Below are positions 1 to 7,719 of a stretch of DNA of 64,000 nt, piece by piece (within the stretch, counting starts at the first letter, position 1; the number at the start of each line of letters is the position of its first letter). The notes beneath the pieces were generated by a model. It did no database searches, was not told the DNA's origin, and worked only from the letters and a program-made list of their open reading frames with translations. A program made the position numbers and the translations under genes. Origin of the DNA: Clostridiales bacterium mt11 (GTDB taxonomy: Bacteria; Bacillota; Clostridia; Tissierellales; Tepidimicrobiaceae); the NCBI GenBank assembly GCA_001282665.1, contig LN874946.1, forward strand, positions 493,839-557,838, written 5' to 3'.

Positions 1-284
1 GAATGAGTGGCGGGATTACTGGAGATATTACTGAAATGCTAGGGATGAAGAATCTATCTAAGGGTGTAAAGGTAGAAGTTGGAGAAAAAGAAACAGCTAT
101 AGATATTTTTATTATAGTAGAATATGGTTCCAAAATTTCCGATGTGGCAAGCTCTGTACAGCAAAATGTAAAAGAGACAGTGGAAACAATGACTGGACTT
201 AACGTAGTAGAGGTTAATATTAACGTACAAGGAGTTAATATACCAAAGGAACCAAAAGCGGAAATTGAACCAAGAGTAAAATAA
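1..284 (+). CDS. Asp23/Gls24 family envelope stress protein (5' partial)
   Basis: The visible 93 residues match the C-terminal two thirds of Asp23/Gls24 proteins: a Gly-rich segment, then the VKVEVGEKE and VEYG strands and the VVEVNINVQGV strand typical of the family. Family members are usually about 120 residues, so the real start is almost certainly upstream of the window and the ATG at position 3 is internal. Asp23 proteins are cytoplasmic but membrane-anchored through AmaP and are linked to cell-envelope stress. The next two genes (AmaP and DUF2273) are its usual partners, which supports the call. A hairpin follows the stop codon. Confidence 0.85.
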   Translation, partial: MSGGITGDITEMLGMKNLSKGVKVEVGEKETAIDIFIIVEYGSKISDVASSVQQNVKETVETMTGLNVVEVNINVQGVNIPKEPKAEIEPRVK

Positions 285-290
285 GTATAT

Positions 291-319
291 TTACCCTCTG
301 GGAACCAGGGGGTAATTTT
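291..319 (+). terminator. Hairpin after asp23-like gene
   Basis: An 11-bp arm (291-301) pairs with 305-315 with one mismatch around a GAA loop and is followed by TTTT. The U-tract is short and amaP follows closely, so it may be a partial terminator or processing site that lowers expression of the downstream genes relative to asp23. Confidence 0.5.
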
Positions 320-348
320 AAATATTTATTAGGAGGATGAAGCTTATA

Positions 349-897
349 ATGAATATTTTAGATAGGTTGATACTTACTATTTGTTCCCTTTGTTTGGCAG
401 TGTTGTCAATAGCTGTTATACTATTTCCTTTTCAGCAGTTAGATATTTTGTCGAGGGGCAATCTAAATCTAGTGTTTAGAGCCATGGAAGGAAACTATGT
501 TTATTCAGTTATTGGACTTATCTTTTTATTAGCTAGTATTAGATTTATAGTAATAAGTGTTAGATGGAACAGCCAAAAAAACAAAGTAACTTACCTCGTT
601 CAAAGAACTGATCATGGTGAGATCAATATCTCATCAGATACCATAATTGGATTAGTTCAAAGTGTAGCTAATAAGTTTACTGGCGTTAGAAATATAAAAA
701 CCAAGGTAGATATCCTAGAAGGGCAATTGTATATTTCTTTAAAGGGAGAAGTATCTCCTGAAATAAACATACCAGAAACGACTAAGGAATTACAAAGCAA
801 AGTAAAAGATCATATAGAAAGTTGTACAGGGGTTAATGTAAATGAAATCAAGGTACTAATAACTAATGTGACTGCACCTATAAGAAATGTAAAATAA
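349..897 (+). CDS. amaP: Alkaline shock response membrane anchor protein AmaP
   Basis: A 182-residue protein with two N-terminal hydrophobic segments (about residues 7-30 and 50-72), then a soluble domain resembling the Asp23 fold. This is the AmaP architecture, in which the membrane part anchors Asp23 at the envelope. I choose the ATG at 349 (MNILDRLILT, the usual AmaP beginning). The in-frame ATG at 337 directly abuts the AGGAGG at 331-336 and would have no spacing. It sits between the Asp23-like gene and a DUF2273 gene, the standard order for this envelope module. Confidence 0.85.
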   Translation: MNILDRLILTICSLCLAVLSIAVILFPFQQLDILSRGNLNLVFRAMEGNYVYSVIGLIFLLASIRFIVISVRWNSQKNKVTYLVQRTDHGEINISSDTIIGLVQSVANKFTGVRNIKTKVDILEGQLYISLKGEVSPEINIPETTKELQSKVKDHIESCTGVNVNEIKVLITNVTAPIRNVK

Positions 898-916
898 TAA
901 TAGAGGTGTTTGCAAA

Positions 917-1153
917 TTGGCGAGAGAATTTTTTAATAAATTAATGGAATGTGTAAAGGCTAATAAGGGTAAAACCATTGGAGGAATTATTGGTTTTATA
1001 ATAGCCATATTGGTGTTAACTATAGGCTTTTTTAAAACTCTATTTATAGTATTATGTACATGGTTAGGATATTTTTTAGGAAGTAAGAGTGATAACAAGG
1101 AAGATATAAAGGAGTTATTAGAGAGAATACTTCCATCAAGTAGAAGAGATTAA
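917..1153 (+). CDS. DUF2273 family small membrane protein
   Basis: A 78-residue protein starting at TTG behind GAGGTG. A central hydrophobic stretch (about residues 20-50) contains GKTIGGIIGF and a second half-helix ending in GYFLGSK, followed by a charged tail. This is the DUF2273 pattern found beside Asp23 and AmaP genes in Firmicutes. Its function is not established. By position it is a third component of the envelope stress module and is probably co-transcribed with amaP (19-nt gap). Confidence 0.8.
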   Translation: MAREFFNKLMECVKANKGKTIGGIIGFIIAILVLTIGFFKTLFIVLCTWLGYFLGSKSDNKEDIKELLERILPSSRRD

Positions 1154-1185
1154 TATATAGGCACTAACAATCAGGGAGGACTAAG

Positions 1186-1593
1186 ATGGGTAGGAAATAT
1201 GCACGAGAATCTACAATGAAATTATTATACCAAATGGAAATTAATTCTGATTTTTCAGGAGAAGCAATACATATATTCTTTGAAAATAATATTTTTAATG
1301 AAGGAGAAAAATCGTATATTGAAGATGCTATAAAAACTATAATTGAAAACTTAGAAGAAATAGATTCTTATATAGAAGAAAATATAGAAGGATGGGAAGT
1401 AAATAGGCTTGCTAAGGTAGATCTATCAACCCTTAGAATTGCTATATATGAAATAGTATATAGAAGGGATATTCCTGTTGAAGTTTCCATCAATGAAGCT
1501 ATAGAAATTGCAAAAAAATACAGCACTATTGAATCATCTAAATTTATCAATGGTGTTTTAGGTGGTTTTGTTAGAACGAGGGATGAAAGGTGA
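1186..1593 (+). CDS. nusB: Transcription antitermination factor NusB
   Basis: At 135 residues it has normal NusB length. It has the N-terminal ARESTMKLLYQMEI helix and the C-terminal segment VEVSINEAIEIAKKYS...FINGVLGG, which is diagnostic for NusB. NusB binds boxA RNA with S10 (NusE) and promotes antitermination of rRNA operons. The start has GGGAGGA seven bases upstream. Its stop codon overlaps the GTG start of the next gene (GTGA), so the two are translationally coupled. Confidence 0.95.
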   Translation: MGRKYARESTMKLLYQMEINSDFSGEAIHIFFENNIFNEGEKSYIEDAIKTIIENLEEIDSYIEENIEGWEVNRLAKVDLSTLRIAIYEIVYRRDIPVEVSINEAIEIAKKYSTIESSKFINGVLGGFVRTRDER

Positions 1594-2534
1594 CAAAATA
1601 TTATATGGGAATAGATACATCTGCGTATACGACCTCTCTGGCTGTAATAGATGAAGAGAACAATATCGTATTTGATATGAGAAAAGTGTTGGAAGTAAGA
1701 AAGGGAAAAAAAGGTCTAAGGCAACAGGAAGCTGTGTTTCAACATATAAATAATTTACCGATATTAATTGAAAACATGAGTAATAGGATTGATGTTTCTA
1801 ATATAGCAACTATTTCCTGTAGCAGCAGACCTAGAAATATAGAAGGATCATATATGCCTGTTTTTATGGTTGGTAAAGGACAGGCTTTTATTTTGTCTAA
1901 AGTTCTAAACGCAGAATATAAGGAATTTAGTCATCAGGAAGGACACATAGGTGCAGGTATATTAAATAATAATTTGAAAAAAGGGGATAAGTTTATTAGT
2001 CTCCACATTTCTGGTGGAACTACGGAATTATTATTAGTGAAAGATTATAAAGATAATTTTAAAATAGAAATTATAGGTGGAAGTTTAGATTTAAGCATTG
2101 GTCAGCTTATAGATAGAATAGGCGTAGAGTTGGGTCTAAGTTTTCCCTGCGGTAAAGAGATGGATGAAATATCCCAAGTGGGAAATGTTTTAGATATCAA
2201 CATACCCATAAATATTAAAGATAGTACATGGTTTAACTTATCTGGAATGGAAAACTATTTTAAGGGTTTAATTAAAAACCATTCCTATAGATTAGAAGAT
2301 GTACTTGCTACATTGTTTAACACCATAGCATCTTTTATCTATAAAATCATTATAAATAGTTGTATTCAATATGATATAGATAAAGTTTTAGTCATTGGTG
2401 GAGTAGCATCGAATAAACTTATAGGACAATTTTTAATAGATGAGCTAAATGGGAAAAATATATCTTCATATTTTCCTAATAGGGAATTGTGTACGGACAA
2501 TGGTGTTGGGGTAGCATATATGGGGAAGAGGTGA
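1590..2534 (+). CDS. Kae1/TsaD-like domain protein (M22 family paralogue)
   Basis: A 314-residue protein with the ASKHA fold signature of Kae1/TsaD: DTSAYTTSLAV near the N-terminus, the metal-binding HQEGH motif around residue 112, the LHISGGTTE phosphate loop, and VIGGVASNK with the DNG motif near the C-terminus. It is shorter and more divergent than true TsaD, which makes the tRNA t6A37 threonylcarbamoyl group, so I treat it as the second paralogue often found in this position in clostridia. Its exact substrate is unknown. The GTG start overlaps nusB by four bases, and xseA begins six bases after its stop. Confidence 0.75.
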   Translation: MTKYYMGIDTSAYTTSLAVIDEENNIVFDMRKVLEVRKGKKGLRQQEAVFQHINNLPILIENMSNRIDVSNIATISCSSRPRNIEGSYMPVFMVGKGQAFILSKVLNAEYKEFSHQEGHIGAGILNNNLKKGDKFISLHISGGTTELLLVKDYKDNFKIEIIGGSLDLSIGQLIDRIGVELGLSFPCGKEMDEISQVGNVLDINIPINIKDSTWFNLSGMENYFKGLIKNHSYRLEDVLATLFNTIASFIYKIIINSCIQYDIDKVLVIGGVASNKLIGQFLIDELNGKNISSYFPNRELCTDNGVGVAYMGKR

Positions 2535-2539
2535 TAAAT

Positions 2540-3766
2540 ATGGGAGTAAGGCCTTTAAAGGTAAGTGAAATTAACCAATATATTAAAAGAGTTTTTGCTG
2601 GAGATTTTATTCTTTCCAATGTAAAGGTGGAAGGAGAAATATCCAATTTTAAACATCATTATAGTGGACATATGTATTTTTCTTTAAAAGATGATAAAGG
2701 AAAACTTAAATGTGTAATGTTTAAATTCGATAATCAATTGGTAAATTTTGATTTAAAGGATGGACTCAAAGTTGTAGTTACTGGATATATATCCATATAT
2801 GAAAAAGAGGGTCATTATCAACTATATGTAAAAAGTATAGAAAAAAGTGGTATTGGAGATTTGTTTGCAGCCTTTGAACAGTTAAAAGATGAGTTAGGAA
2901 AAGAAGGGCTATTTGATCCAATTAATAAAAAAGAATTGCCATATTTACCTATGAAAGTAGGCGTAGTTACTTCTTCTACAGGAGCTGCAATAAGAGATAT
3001 AATAACCGTCATTAAAAGAAGATTTCCTCTAGCTGATATCTTAATATATCCAGTATTAGTACAAGGTGTACAAGCACCAAAGGAGATATGCGAAGGGTTA
3101 ATTTATCTTGATAGTAGGGAAGATGTAGACGTAATAATTACAGGTAGAGGTGGAGGCTCTATGGAAGAACTATTTGCCTTTAATGATGAATCTGTAGCGA
3201 GGACTATATATGATATGAAAAAGCCCATTATATCGGCAGTAGGTCATGAAACGGATTTCACTATAGCAGATTTCGTTGCCGATTTAAGAGCACCTACTCC
3301 CTCTGCAGCAGCTGAATTAGCAACTCCTGAATTAAACAAATTAAAAGAAAATTTAGATGAAAAGTTTTTTCGATTAAATAAAAGTTTTGATTATAAAATA
3401 AATGATTGTAATATAAAGTTAAAGTACATTAGAAGGAGTTTGGATTATTATAGTCCTGTTAATCAGTTAAAAGAAAAAATCCAAGAACAAGATAATCTAT
3501 TTAGAAGACTTAACTTCTTAATGGAAACAAAACTCAAAAGCGAGAAGGATAAACTAGATGGTATACATAGTAAACTTGACTTTATGAATCCAATATCCTC
3601 CTTGGATAGGGGATATAGTATCCTTTTAGATGAAGATAAGAATATGCTCACTAGTACGGACGATATAAGCATCGGCGAAGAACTAAATCTTTTAATGAAG
3701 GATGGTATGATAAAGGTTAAGGTGGTTAAAATTAATAAAGGAGAGTTTTATTATGAAGAAAAATAA
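2540..3766 (+). CDS. xseA: Exodeoxyribonuclease VII large subunit
   Basis: 408 residues. An OB-fold N-terminus (MGVRPLKVSEINQYIKR, VEGEISNF, SGHMYFSLKD) is followed by the catalytic core with TSSTGAAIRDI, ITGRGGGS, VGHETDFTIAD and APTPSAAAE, all hallmark XseA motifs. A coiled-coil region and the DRGYSIL tail follow. With XseB it forms ExoVII, which degrades single-stranded DNA to oligonucleotides. I start at the ATG at 2540 behind GAGGTGAT; the longer frame from 2489 runs back inside the previous gene and lacks XseA similarity. Confidence 0.95.
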   Translation: MGVRPLKVSEINQYIKRVFAGDFILSNVKVEGEISNFKHHYSGHMYFSLKDDKGKLKCVMFKFDNQLVNFDLKDGLKVVVTGYISIYEKEGHYQLYVKSIEKSGIGDLFAAFEQLKDELGKEGLFDPINKKELPYLPMKVGVVTSSTGAAIRDIITVIKRRFPLADILIYPVLVQGVQAPKEICEGLIYLDSREDVDVIITGRGGGSMEELFAFNDESVARTIYDMKKPIISAVGHETDFTIADFVADLRAPTPSAAAELATPELNKLKENLDEKFFRLNKSFDYKINDCNIKLKYIRRSLDYYSPVNQLKEKIQEQDNLFRRLNFLMETKLKSEKDKLDGIHSKLDFMNPISSLDRGYSILLDEDKNMLTSTDDISIGEELNLLMKDGMIKVKVVKINKGEFYYEEK

Positions 3767-3986
3767 GTTAACTTATGAAGAGGCAATTAAGGAATTAGAA
3801 GATATATTAATGGATCTAGAGAAGGACGATATTCCATTAAGTGATTCCTTAGAAAAATTTAAAAGAGGAGTAGTATTGTATAAATATTGTAATGAAATAT
3901 TAAACGATGTAGAAGGAGAAATAAAAATACTACTTAAAGATGAGAATGGAGATATAGAAGAGGAAGATTTTCATATGGAGGTATAA
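3753..3986 (+). CDS. xseB: Exodeoxyribonuclease VII small subunit
   Basis: A 77-residue protein with the XseB pattern: LTYEEAIKELEDIL, LEKDDIPLSDSLEKFKRGV, then an acidic tail. It overlaps the end of xseA by 14 bases, which couples the translation of the two subunits. XseB forms the helical partner of XseA. The ispA gene follows after four bases, so xseA-xseB-ispA form one operon. Confidence 0.93.
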   Translation: MKKNKLTYEEAIKELEDILMDLEKDDIPLSDSLEKFKRGVVLYKYCNEILNDVEGEIKILLKDENGDIEEEDFHMEV

Positions 3987-3990
3987 TCTT

Positions 3991-4860
3991 ATGCTATTAG
4001 AAGAAGTAATTAGAGAAACTCAAGGAGTAATAGATAGACAACTAGAGAACCTTTTAAAGGATAAAGCGGGGTATCAAGAAAGGATATTTGAATCTATTAA
4101 CTATAGTCTATTTACTGGAGGAAAAAGACTAAGACCTATACTACTATTAAAAAGCTGTGAAATGTTTAGTGGAGATTATGAAAAATCCATTCCTTTTGCA
4201 TTAGCAATTGAAATGATACACACCTATTCTTTAATTCATGACGATTTACCTTCAATGGACAACGATGATTTTAGAAGAGGTAAGCTAACCAACCATAAGG
4301 TTTTTGGTGAAGCCATAGCAATTTTATCTGGAGATGGATTGCTAAATTTAGCTTTTGAAACCATGACTCAATATATTTTAAAAATTTCAAATACAGCTGA
4401 TGATTATAGAAGATATGTAAGAGCAATGGATGAGATTGGAAGGTATTCAGGTATATATGGAATGATAGGTGGTCAGGTGGTGGATTTATTGTCCAATGAT
4501 ATTTCTATGGATGAAGACAAGTTGTTATTTATGTATAGGTGTAAAACGGCAGCTTTAATCCAAGCTTCTGTTGTATCTGGAGCCATATTAGGTGGTGCTA
4601 CGGAAGAGGAAATAGAAAATATTAGATTGTTTGGATTGTATCTTGGATTAGCCTATCAAATTAGAGATGATATATTGGATGAAAAAGAAGATAAGTCCAT
4701 AGACAAGGTAACCTATGTTACATATAATGATATTGCAGAAGCGAAAGGTAAGGTAGATGATTTAAGTAAAAAATCTATAGGAATACTATCTACCTATGAA
4801 AATAGGGATACAAAATTTTTTAAAGCATTAACAGAAGATTTAATTACTAGAAATTTTTAA
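3991..4860 (+). CDS. ispA: Polyprenyl (farnesyl/geranyl) diphosphate synthase
   Basis: 289 residues of the trans-prenyltransferase family. It carries the KRLRP substrate motif, the first Asp-rich motif DDLPSMDND near residue 85, GDGLL, and the second Asp-rich motif DDILD near residue 230. It condenses IPP with allylic diphosphates to make farnesyl (or geranyl) diphosphate for quinone and cell-wall lipid carriers. In many Firmicutes ispA is followed by dxs; here an OLE RNA and oapA follow instead and dxs is not in the window. Confidence 0.93.
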   Translation: MLLEEVIRETQGVIDRQLENLLKDKAGYQERIFESINYSLFTGGKRLRPILLLKSCEMFSGDYEKSIPFALAIEMIHTYSLIHDDLPSMDNDDFRRGKLTNHKVFGEAIAILSGDGLLNLAFETMTQYILKISNTADDYRRYVRAMDEIGRYSGIYGMIGGQVVDLLSNDISMDEDKLLFMYRCKTAALIQASVVSGAILGGATEEEIENIRLFGLYLGLAYQIRDDILDEKEDKSIDKVTYVTYNDIAEAKGKVDDLSKKSIGILSTYENRDTKFFKALTEDLITRNF

Positions 4861-4868
4861 AACAAATA

Positions 4869-4897
4869 TTGAATAATTATAAAAAATATGCTATAAT
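4869..4897 (+). promoter_or_regulatory. Sigma-A promoter of OLE RNA
   Basis: TTGAAT (4869-4874) and a perfect TATAAT (4892-4897) are separated by 17 bases. The predicted start of transcription is about 4904, a few bases before the 5' arm of the OLE closing stem. OLE can therefore be made independently of the xseA-ispA transcript. Confidence 0.75.
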
Positions 4898-4903
4898 TAA
4901 TAC

Positions 4904-5501
4904 ACTTGAGAGTGGTACAGTATTCTAGTCAACACAACTAATCCCGAGGGCGGGGCTAAAAATCCGTCGAAGGGCATATCGATGAAGTTCCTTGTTTCGG
5001 CTCGCGACGCCCAGTCGAGGGTCGTTGCTGGGAGTAAGAAAGATGGGGCGATCTGCAATGGCATGCAGGCGTTGACCCTGCTTTCGTGGAGACTTACCAT
5101 TTGGGACATGGTAAGATAAACCTGTATGCATAATGACAAGTATACAGAGTAGCCTGCCTTGAGTGACATAGGCGGATGATAAGTTCAACTTTTCTTATGA
5201 GGGGCCCAAGTAAGTTAAGTTTTGTTGTCGAAACCTATATTGCAAAAGAGGCTAAGGATTAGACTGGTTGTAGAGGAAAACTCCTAGACTGTTCATAGAA
5301 GAAGTATGTTGAGGATTACAGTGCGGACTAAGTGGTAATCCAGCCCTACTTATGGCGACGTAGTAGTGATGGAGTTAAAGGGAAACCGCTGTTATGGCGA
5401 CATACAGTTTCCGTCAGGGAAACCCTGCTGGACCTTAAGCCGTAAGATTTACTCAAAATACTGCCACTCATGGGCTGATAGCATAGTGCTATCAGCCTTT
5501 T
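4904..5501 (+). ncRNA. OLE (ornate large extremophilic) RNA
   Basis: A ~600-nt stretch, much more GC-rich than its surroundings and without a credible reading frame, lies between ispA and a four-helix membrane protein of the OapA type. This is the known genomic position of OLE RNA. The ends pair: 4910-4924 (GAGTGG, two unpaired bases, CAGTATT) with 5457-5469 (AATACTGCCACTC). Internal helices are obvious, for example 5093-5100 with 5108-5115 and 5313-5319 with 5335-5341. Known OLE RNAs form a membrane-associated ribonucleoprotein with OapA and are tied to adaptation to alcohols, cold and Mg2+. The family is assigned by context, size, closing stem and my recollection of conserved blocks, not by a covariance-model search. 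Confidence 0.88.
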
Positions 5502-5502
5502 A
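5473..5502 (+). terminator. Intrinsic terminator of OLE RNA
   Basis: A perfect 11-bp stem (5473-5483 with 5487-5497), GGCTGATAGCA around a TAG loop, is followed directly by TTTTAT. It begins four bases after the closing stem of OLE and defines its 3' end. Confidence 0.85.
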
Positions 5503-5551
5503 TATCTATAGAAAAGTAAATGCTATTGAAGTTAGATTTTGAGATTTTTTA

Positions 5552-5722
5552 ATGTAAAATGTTTTGTAGAGAAATTTTACATATAAAATTGGATTAAATT
5601 TGCCTTTAGATGTAAAAAGAGCTATCTCAACTTAGGAAGACTAGGCTTCAAAGAGATAGATAACACCTCTATTTGTGTAATTGTTATCCAACCCAATTGA
5701 TGAGAGTGAAAAACAATAGGGT
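5552..5722 (+). promoter_or_regulatory. Hairpin-rich leader of oapA
   Basis: The 264 bases between the OLE terminator and oapA contain no gene. They contain a 9-bp perfect inverted repeat (5552-5560 with 5574-5582), followed by three closely packed hairpins: 5622-5628 with 5653-5659, 5659-5664 with 5683-5688, and 5691-5699 with 5714-5722 (one mismatch). The oapA ribosome binding site lies 27 bases further on. No classical terminator is visible. I do not recognise a known riboswitch class. Confidence 0.4.
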
Positions 5723-5765
5723 AATTGAATTGTAACTATATTATTACGAGGAGGTAATAATTTAA

Positions 5766-6398
5766 ATGGGAAAAAATGAAGATGATAGTTTTTCTGATAA
5801 ACATAATATGAGATGGGTAATTGTAATAACTATATGGACATTTATTATGGCAATAATTTTTAGTATAATTACGGAGTCTTTAGTAAAAAATCTTGATATA
5901 TTTTTAGCATTTATAATATTGATAATTATAATTTTAGTTGGGATATTTTTTGATATTATTGGTATTGCCGTTACAACTGCTGAAGAAAAGCCGTTTCATG
6001 CAATGGCAGCTAATAAAGTTGAAGAAGCAAAATATGCTATAAGGTTGGTTAGAAATGCAGGACAAGTATCCAATTTTTGTAATGATGTAATTGGTGATAT
6101 CAGTGGCATTGTCAGCGGAGCTGTTGGAACTACTATAATCTATAAACTTATTAATATTTATGATATAAAAAATGGAAGTATGCTGAGTATTATCATTACA
6201 TCTTTAGTTGCATCCTTTACAGTAGGAGGTAAGGCTTTTGGAAAATCAATTGCTATCCTCCATTCAGAGAAAATTATCTTTCAAACAGCGAAGATATTCA
6301 ATTTTATGGAGAAAAAATTTGGAGTAGATATATTACCAGATAAAAAGAAGAAAAACAATAAGAATAATAAAAACGATAATGACAAAATTGATAGCTAG
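5766..6398 (+). CDS. oapA: OLE-associated membrane protein OapA
   Basis: 210 residues with four predicted membrane segments (about 17-37, 43-65, 112-130, 138-156). A conserved core reads RNAGQVSNFCNDVIGDISG, giving the DxxxD pair (D107, D111) known to be important in OapA. OapA binds OLE RNA and localises it to the membrane. The C-terminus is a Lys/Asn/Asp-rich tail (residues 194-210), which could contact RNA. The start follows a strong GAGGAGG. The gene directly follows OLE as in other OLE-bearing Firmicutes, and its 3' end nearly abuts tlyA. Assigned by context and the DxxxD segment. Confidence 0.85.
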   Translation: MGKNEDDSFSDKHNMRWVIVITIWTFIMAIIFSIITESLVKNLDIFLAFIILIIIILVGIFFDIIGIAVTTAEEKPFHAMAANKVEEAKYAIRLVRNAGQVSNFCNDVIGDISGIVSGAVGTTIIYKLINIYDIKNGSMLSIIITSLVASFTVGGKAFGKSIAILHSEKIIFQTAKIFNFMEKKFGVDILPDKKKKNNKNNKNDNDKIDS

Positions 6399-6408
6399 GA
6401 GAGATTGT

Positions 6409-7212
6409 ATGGGGAAAAAGAGGGCGGATGTTCTACTCTTTGAAAAAGGATTAGTAGAATCAAGAGAAAAGGCAAGAAGGATTATAATGGAGGGTACTGT
6501 TTTTATTGGCGATATGAGAATAGATAAGCCGGGTGAAAAGGTAGACATAGATAGTCCTATGGTTATTAAGAAAAATCCTTTTATATACGTTAGCAGGGGA
6601 GGATTAAAACTAGAAAAAGCTATAAAAAGTTTTAGTTTAAATCTTGAAGGAATAACTGCCGTGGATATAGGTGCTTCAACGGGAGGATTTACTGATTGTA
6701 TGTTAAAAGAAGGAGCAGAGAAGGTATATGCAGTTGATGTGGGTTATGGTCAACTGGACTGGAATCTTAGAAATGATCCAAGGGTTGTTGTTAAAGAGAG
6801 GACCAATATTAGATATGTAAATAAAGAGGATATAGGGGAAACGGTGGATTTCATATCCATAGATGTATCGTTTATATCCTTAAAACTGGTTTTGCCTGTT
6901 GCTAAGGAACTATTGTCAGATGGTGGTAAGATTGTAGCTTTAATAAAGCCTCAATTTGAAGCAGGTCGTGATAAGGTTGGTAAAAAAGGAATAGTAAGAG
7001 ATAAAAATACTCATAAAGAAGTTATAAAAGCTATTGTTGATTTTTGTGATTCCATTGAATTAACGGTTACTAGTCTAGATTATTCACCTATTACAGGTAC
7101 TACAGGTAATATTGAATTTTTAGCATATATTACTAAGAATAAGGGAGAAGTTTTAGAAGATAAGACGATTTGTAATGTAATCCATGAGGCGCATGAATAT
7201 TTATACAAATAA
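6409..7212 (+). CDS. tlyA: TlyA family rRNA (cytidine-2'-O)-methyltransferase
   Basis: 267 residues: an N-terminal S4 RNA-binding domain (KKRADVLLFEKGL, SREKARRIIM) joined to an FtsJ/RrmJ-like methyltransferase with the SAM motif DIGASTGGFTDCML around residue 90 and the FISIDVSFISL and ALIKPQFE motifs. The family methylates 16S/23S rRNA. I start at the ATG at 6409 behind AGGAGAG, because the longer frame reads back into oapA. It lies between oapA and argR, the usual Firmicute order tlyA-argR-recN. Confidence 0.92.
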   Translation: MGKKRADVLLFEKGLVESREKARRIIMEGTVFIGDMRIDKPGEKVDIDSPMVIKKNPFIYVSRGGLKLEKAIKSFSLNLEGITAVDIGASTGGFTDCMLKEGAEKVYAVDVGYGQLDWNLRNDPRVVVKERTNIRYVNKEDIGETVDFISIDVSFISLKLVLPVAKELLSDGGKIVALIKPQFEAGRDKVGKKGIVRDKNTHKEVIKAIVDFCDSIELTVTSLDYSPITGTTGNIEFLAYITKNKGEVLEDKTICNVIHEAHEYLYK

Positions 7213-7251
7213 TGGCTTTTAACCTTATTCCTAATGCAAAGGGAGGAAAAG

Positions 7252-7704
7252 ATGAAAAAATATACTAGACAGAGAATTATGTTGGATTTAATAGAGAAAT
7301 ATGAAATAGAAACTCAAGAAGAGTTAGCAGATTATTTATTAGAGAGAGGAATTGATATAACTCAAGCTACCATTTCGAGGGACATAAAGGAACTAAGGCT
7401 TGTTAAAGTACTTACTTCTAGTGGCAAATATAAATATGCAACAATGGATAGCCAACATGAGGGTATTAATGAAAGATTGATTAAAGTTTTCAAGAGTTCT
7501 GTTTTAAGTGTGGACAAAGCTGAAAATATTATTGTGATAAAAACTTTACCAGGTGCAGGACAAATTTGTGCTTCAGCAATCGACAATTTTAAAATTGAAG
7601 GGGTAGTTGGAACTATTGCAGGAGATGATACAATATTTATAGCTATTAGTCAAATGGAATTGATGGATTTAACACTAGGGAATATACAAAATTTGCTCAA
7701 ATAA
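7252..7704 (+). CDS. argR: Arginine repressor ArgR
   Basis: 150 residues. An N-terminal winged helix (TRQRIMLDLIEKYEIETQEEL, TQATISRDIKELRLVKV) is followed by the arginine-binding hexamerisation domain with the TLPGAGQICASAID and IAGDDTIFIA motifs. It represses arginine biosynthesis and activates catabolism in response to arginine. The ATG at 7252 follows GGGAGG; the upstream in-frame ATG at 7234 has no site. Its location before recN is conserved and does not imply a DNA-repair role. Confidence 0.94.
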   Translation: MKKYTRQRIMLDLIEKYEIETQEELADYLLERGIDITQATISRDIKELRLVKVLTSSGKYKYATMDSQHEGINERLIKVFKSSVLSVDKAENIIVIKTLPGAGQICASAIDNFKIEGVVGTIAGDDTIFIAISQMELMDLTLGNIQNLLK

Positions 7705-7719
7705 TTTGGGGGTATAGAT

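Noticed and set aside
4897..5188. Open reading frames of 87-90 codons on the minus strand.
   Set aside because: They lie inside the OLE RNA; the open frames reflect its high GC content. No ribosome sites, no known family.
5552..5722. Known Mg2+ (M-box) or other riboswitch in the oapA leader.
   Set aside because: I looked for the conserved core sequences of familiar classes and found none; reported only as an unassigned leader.
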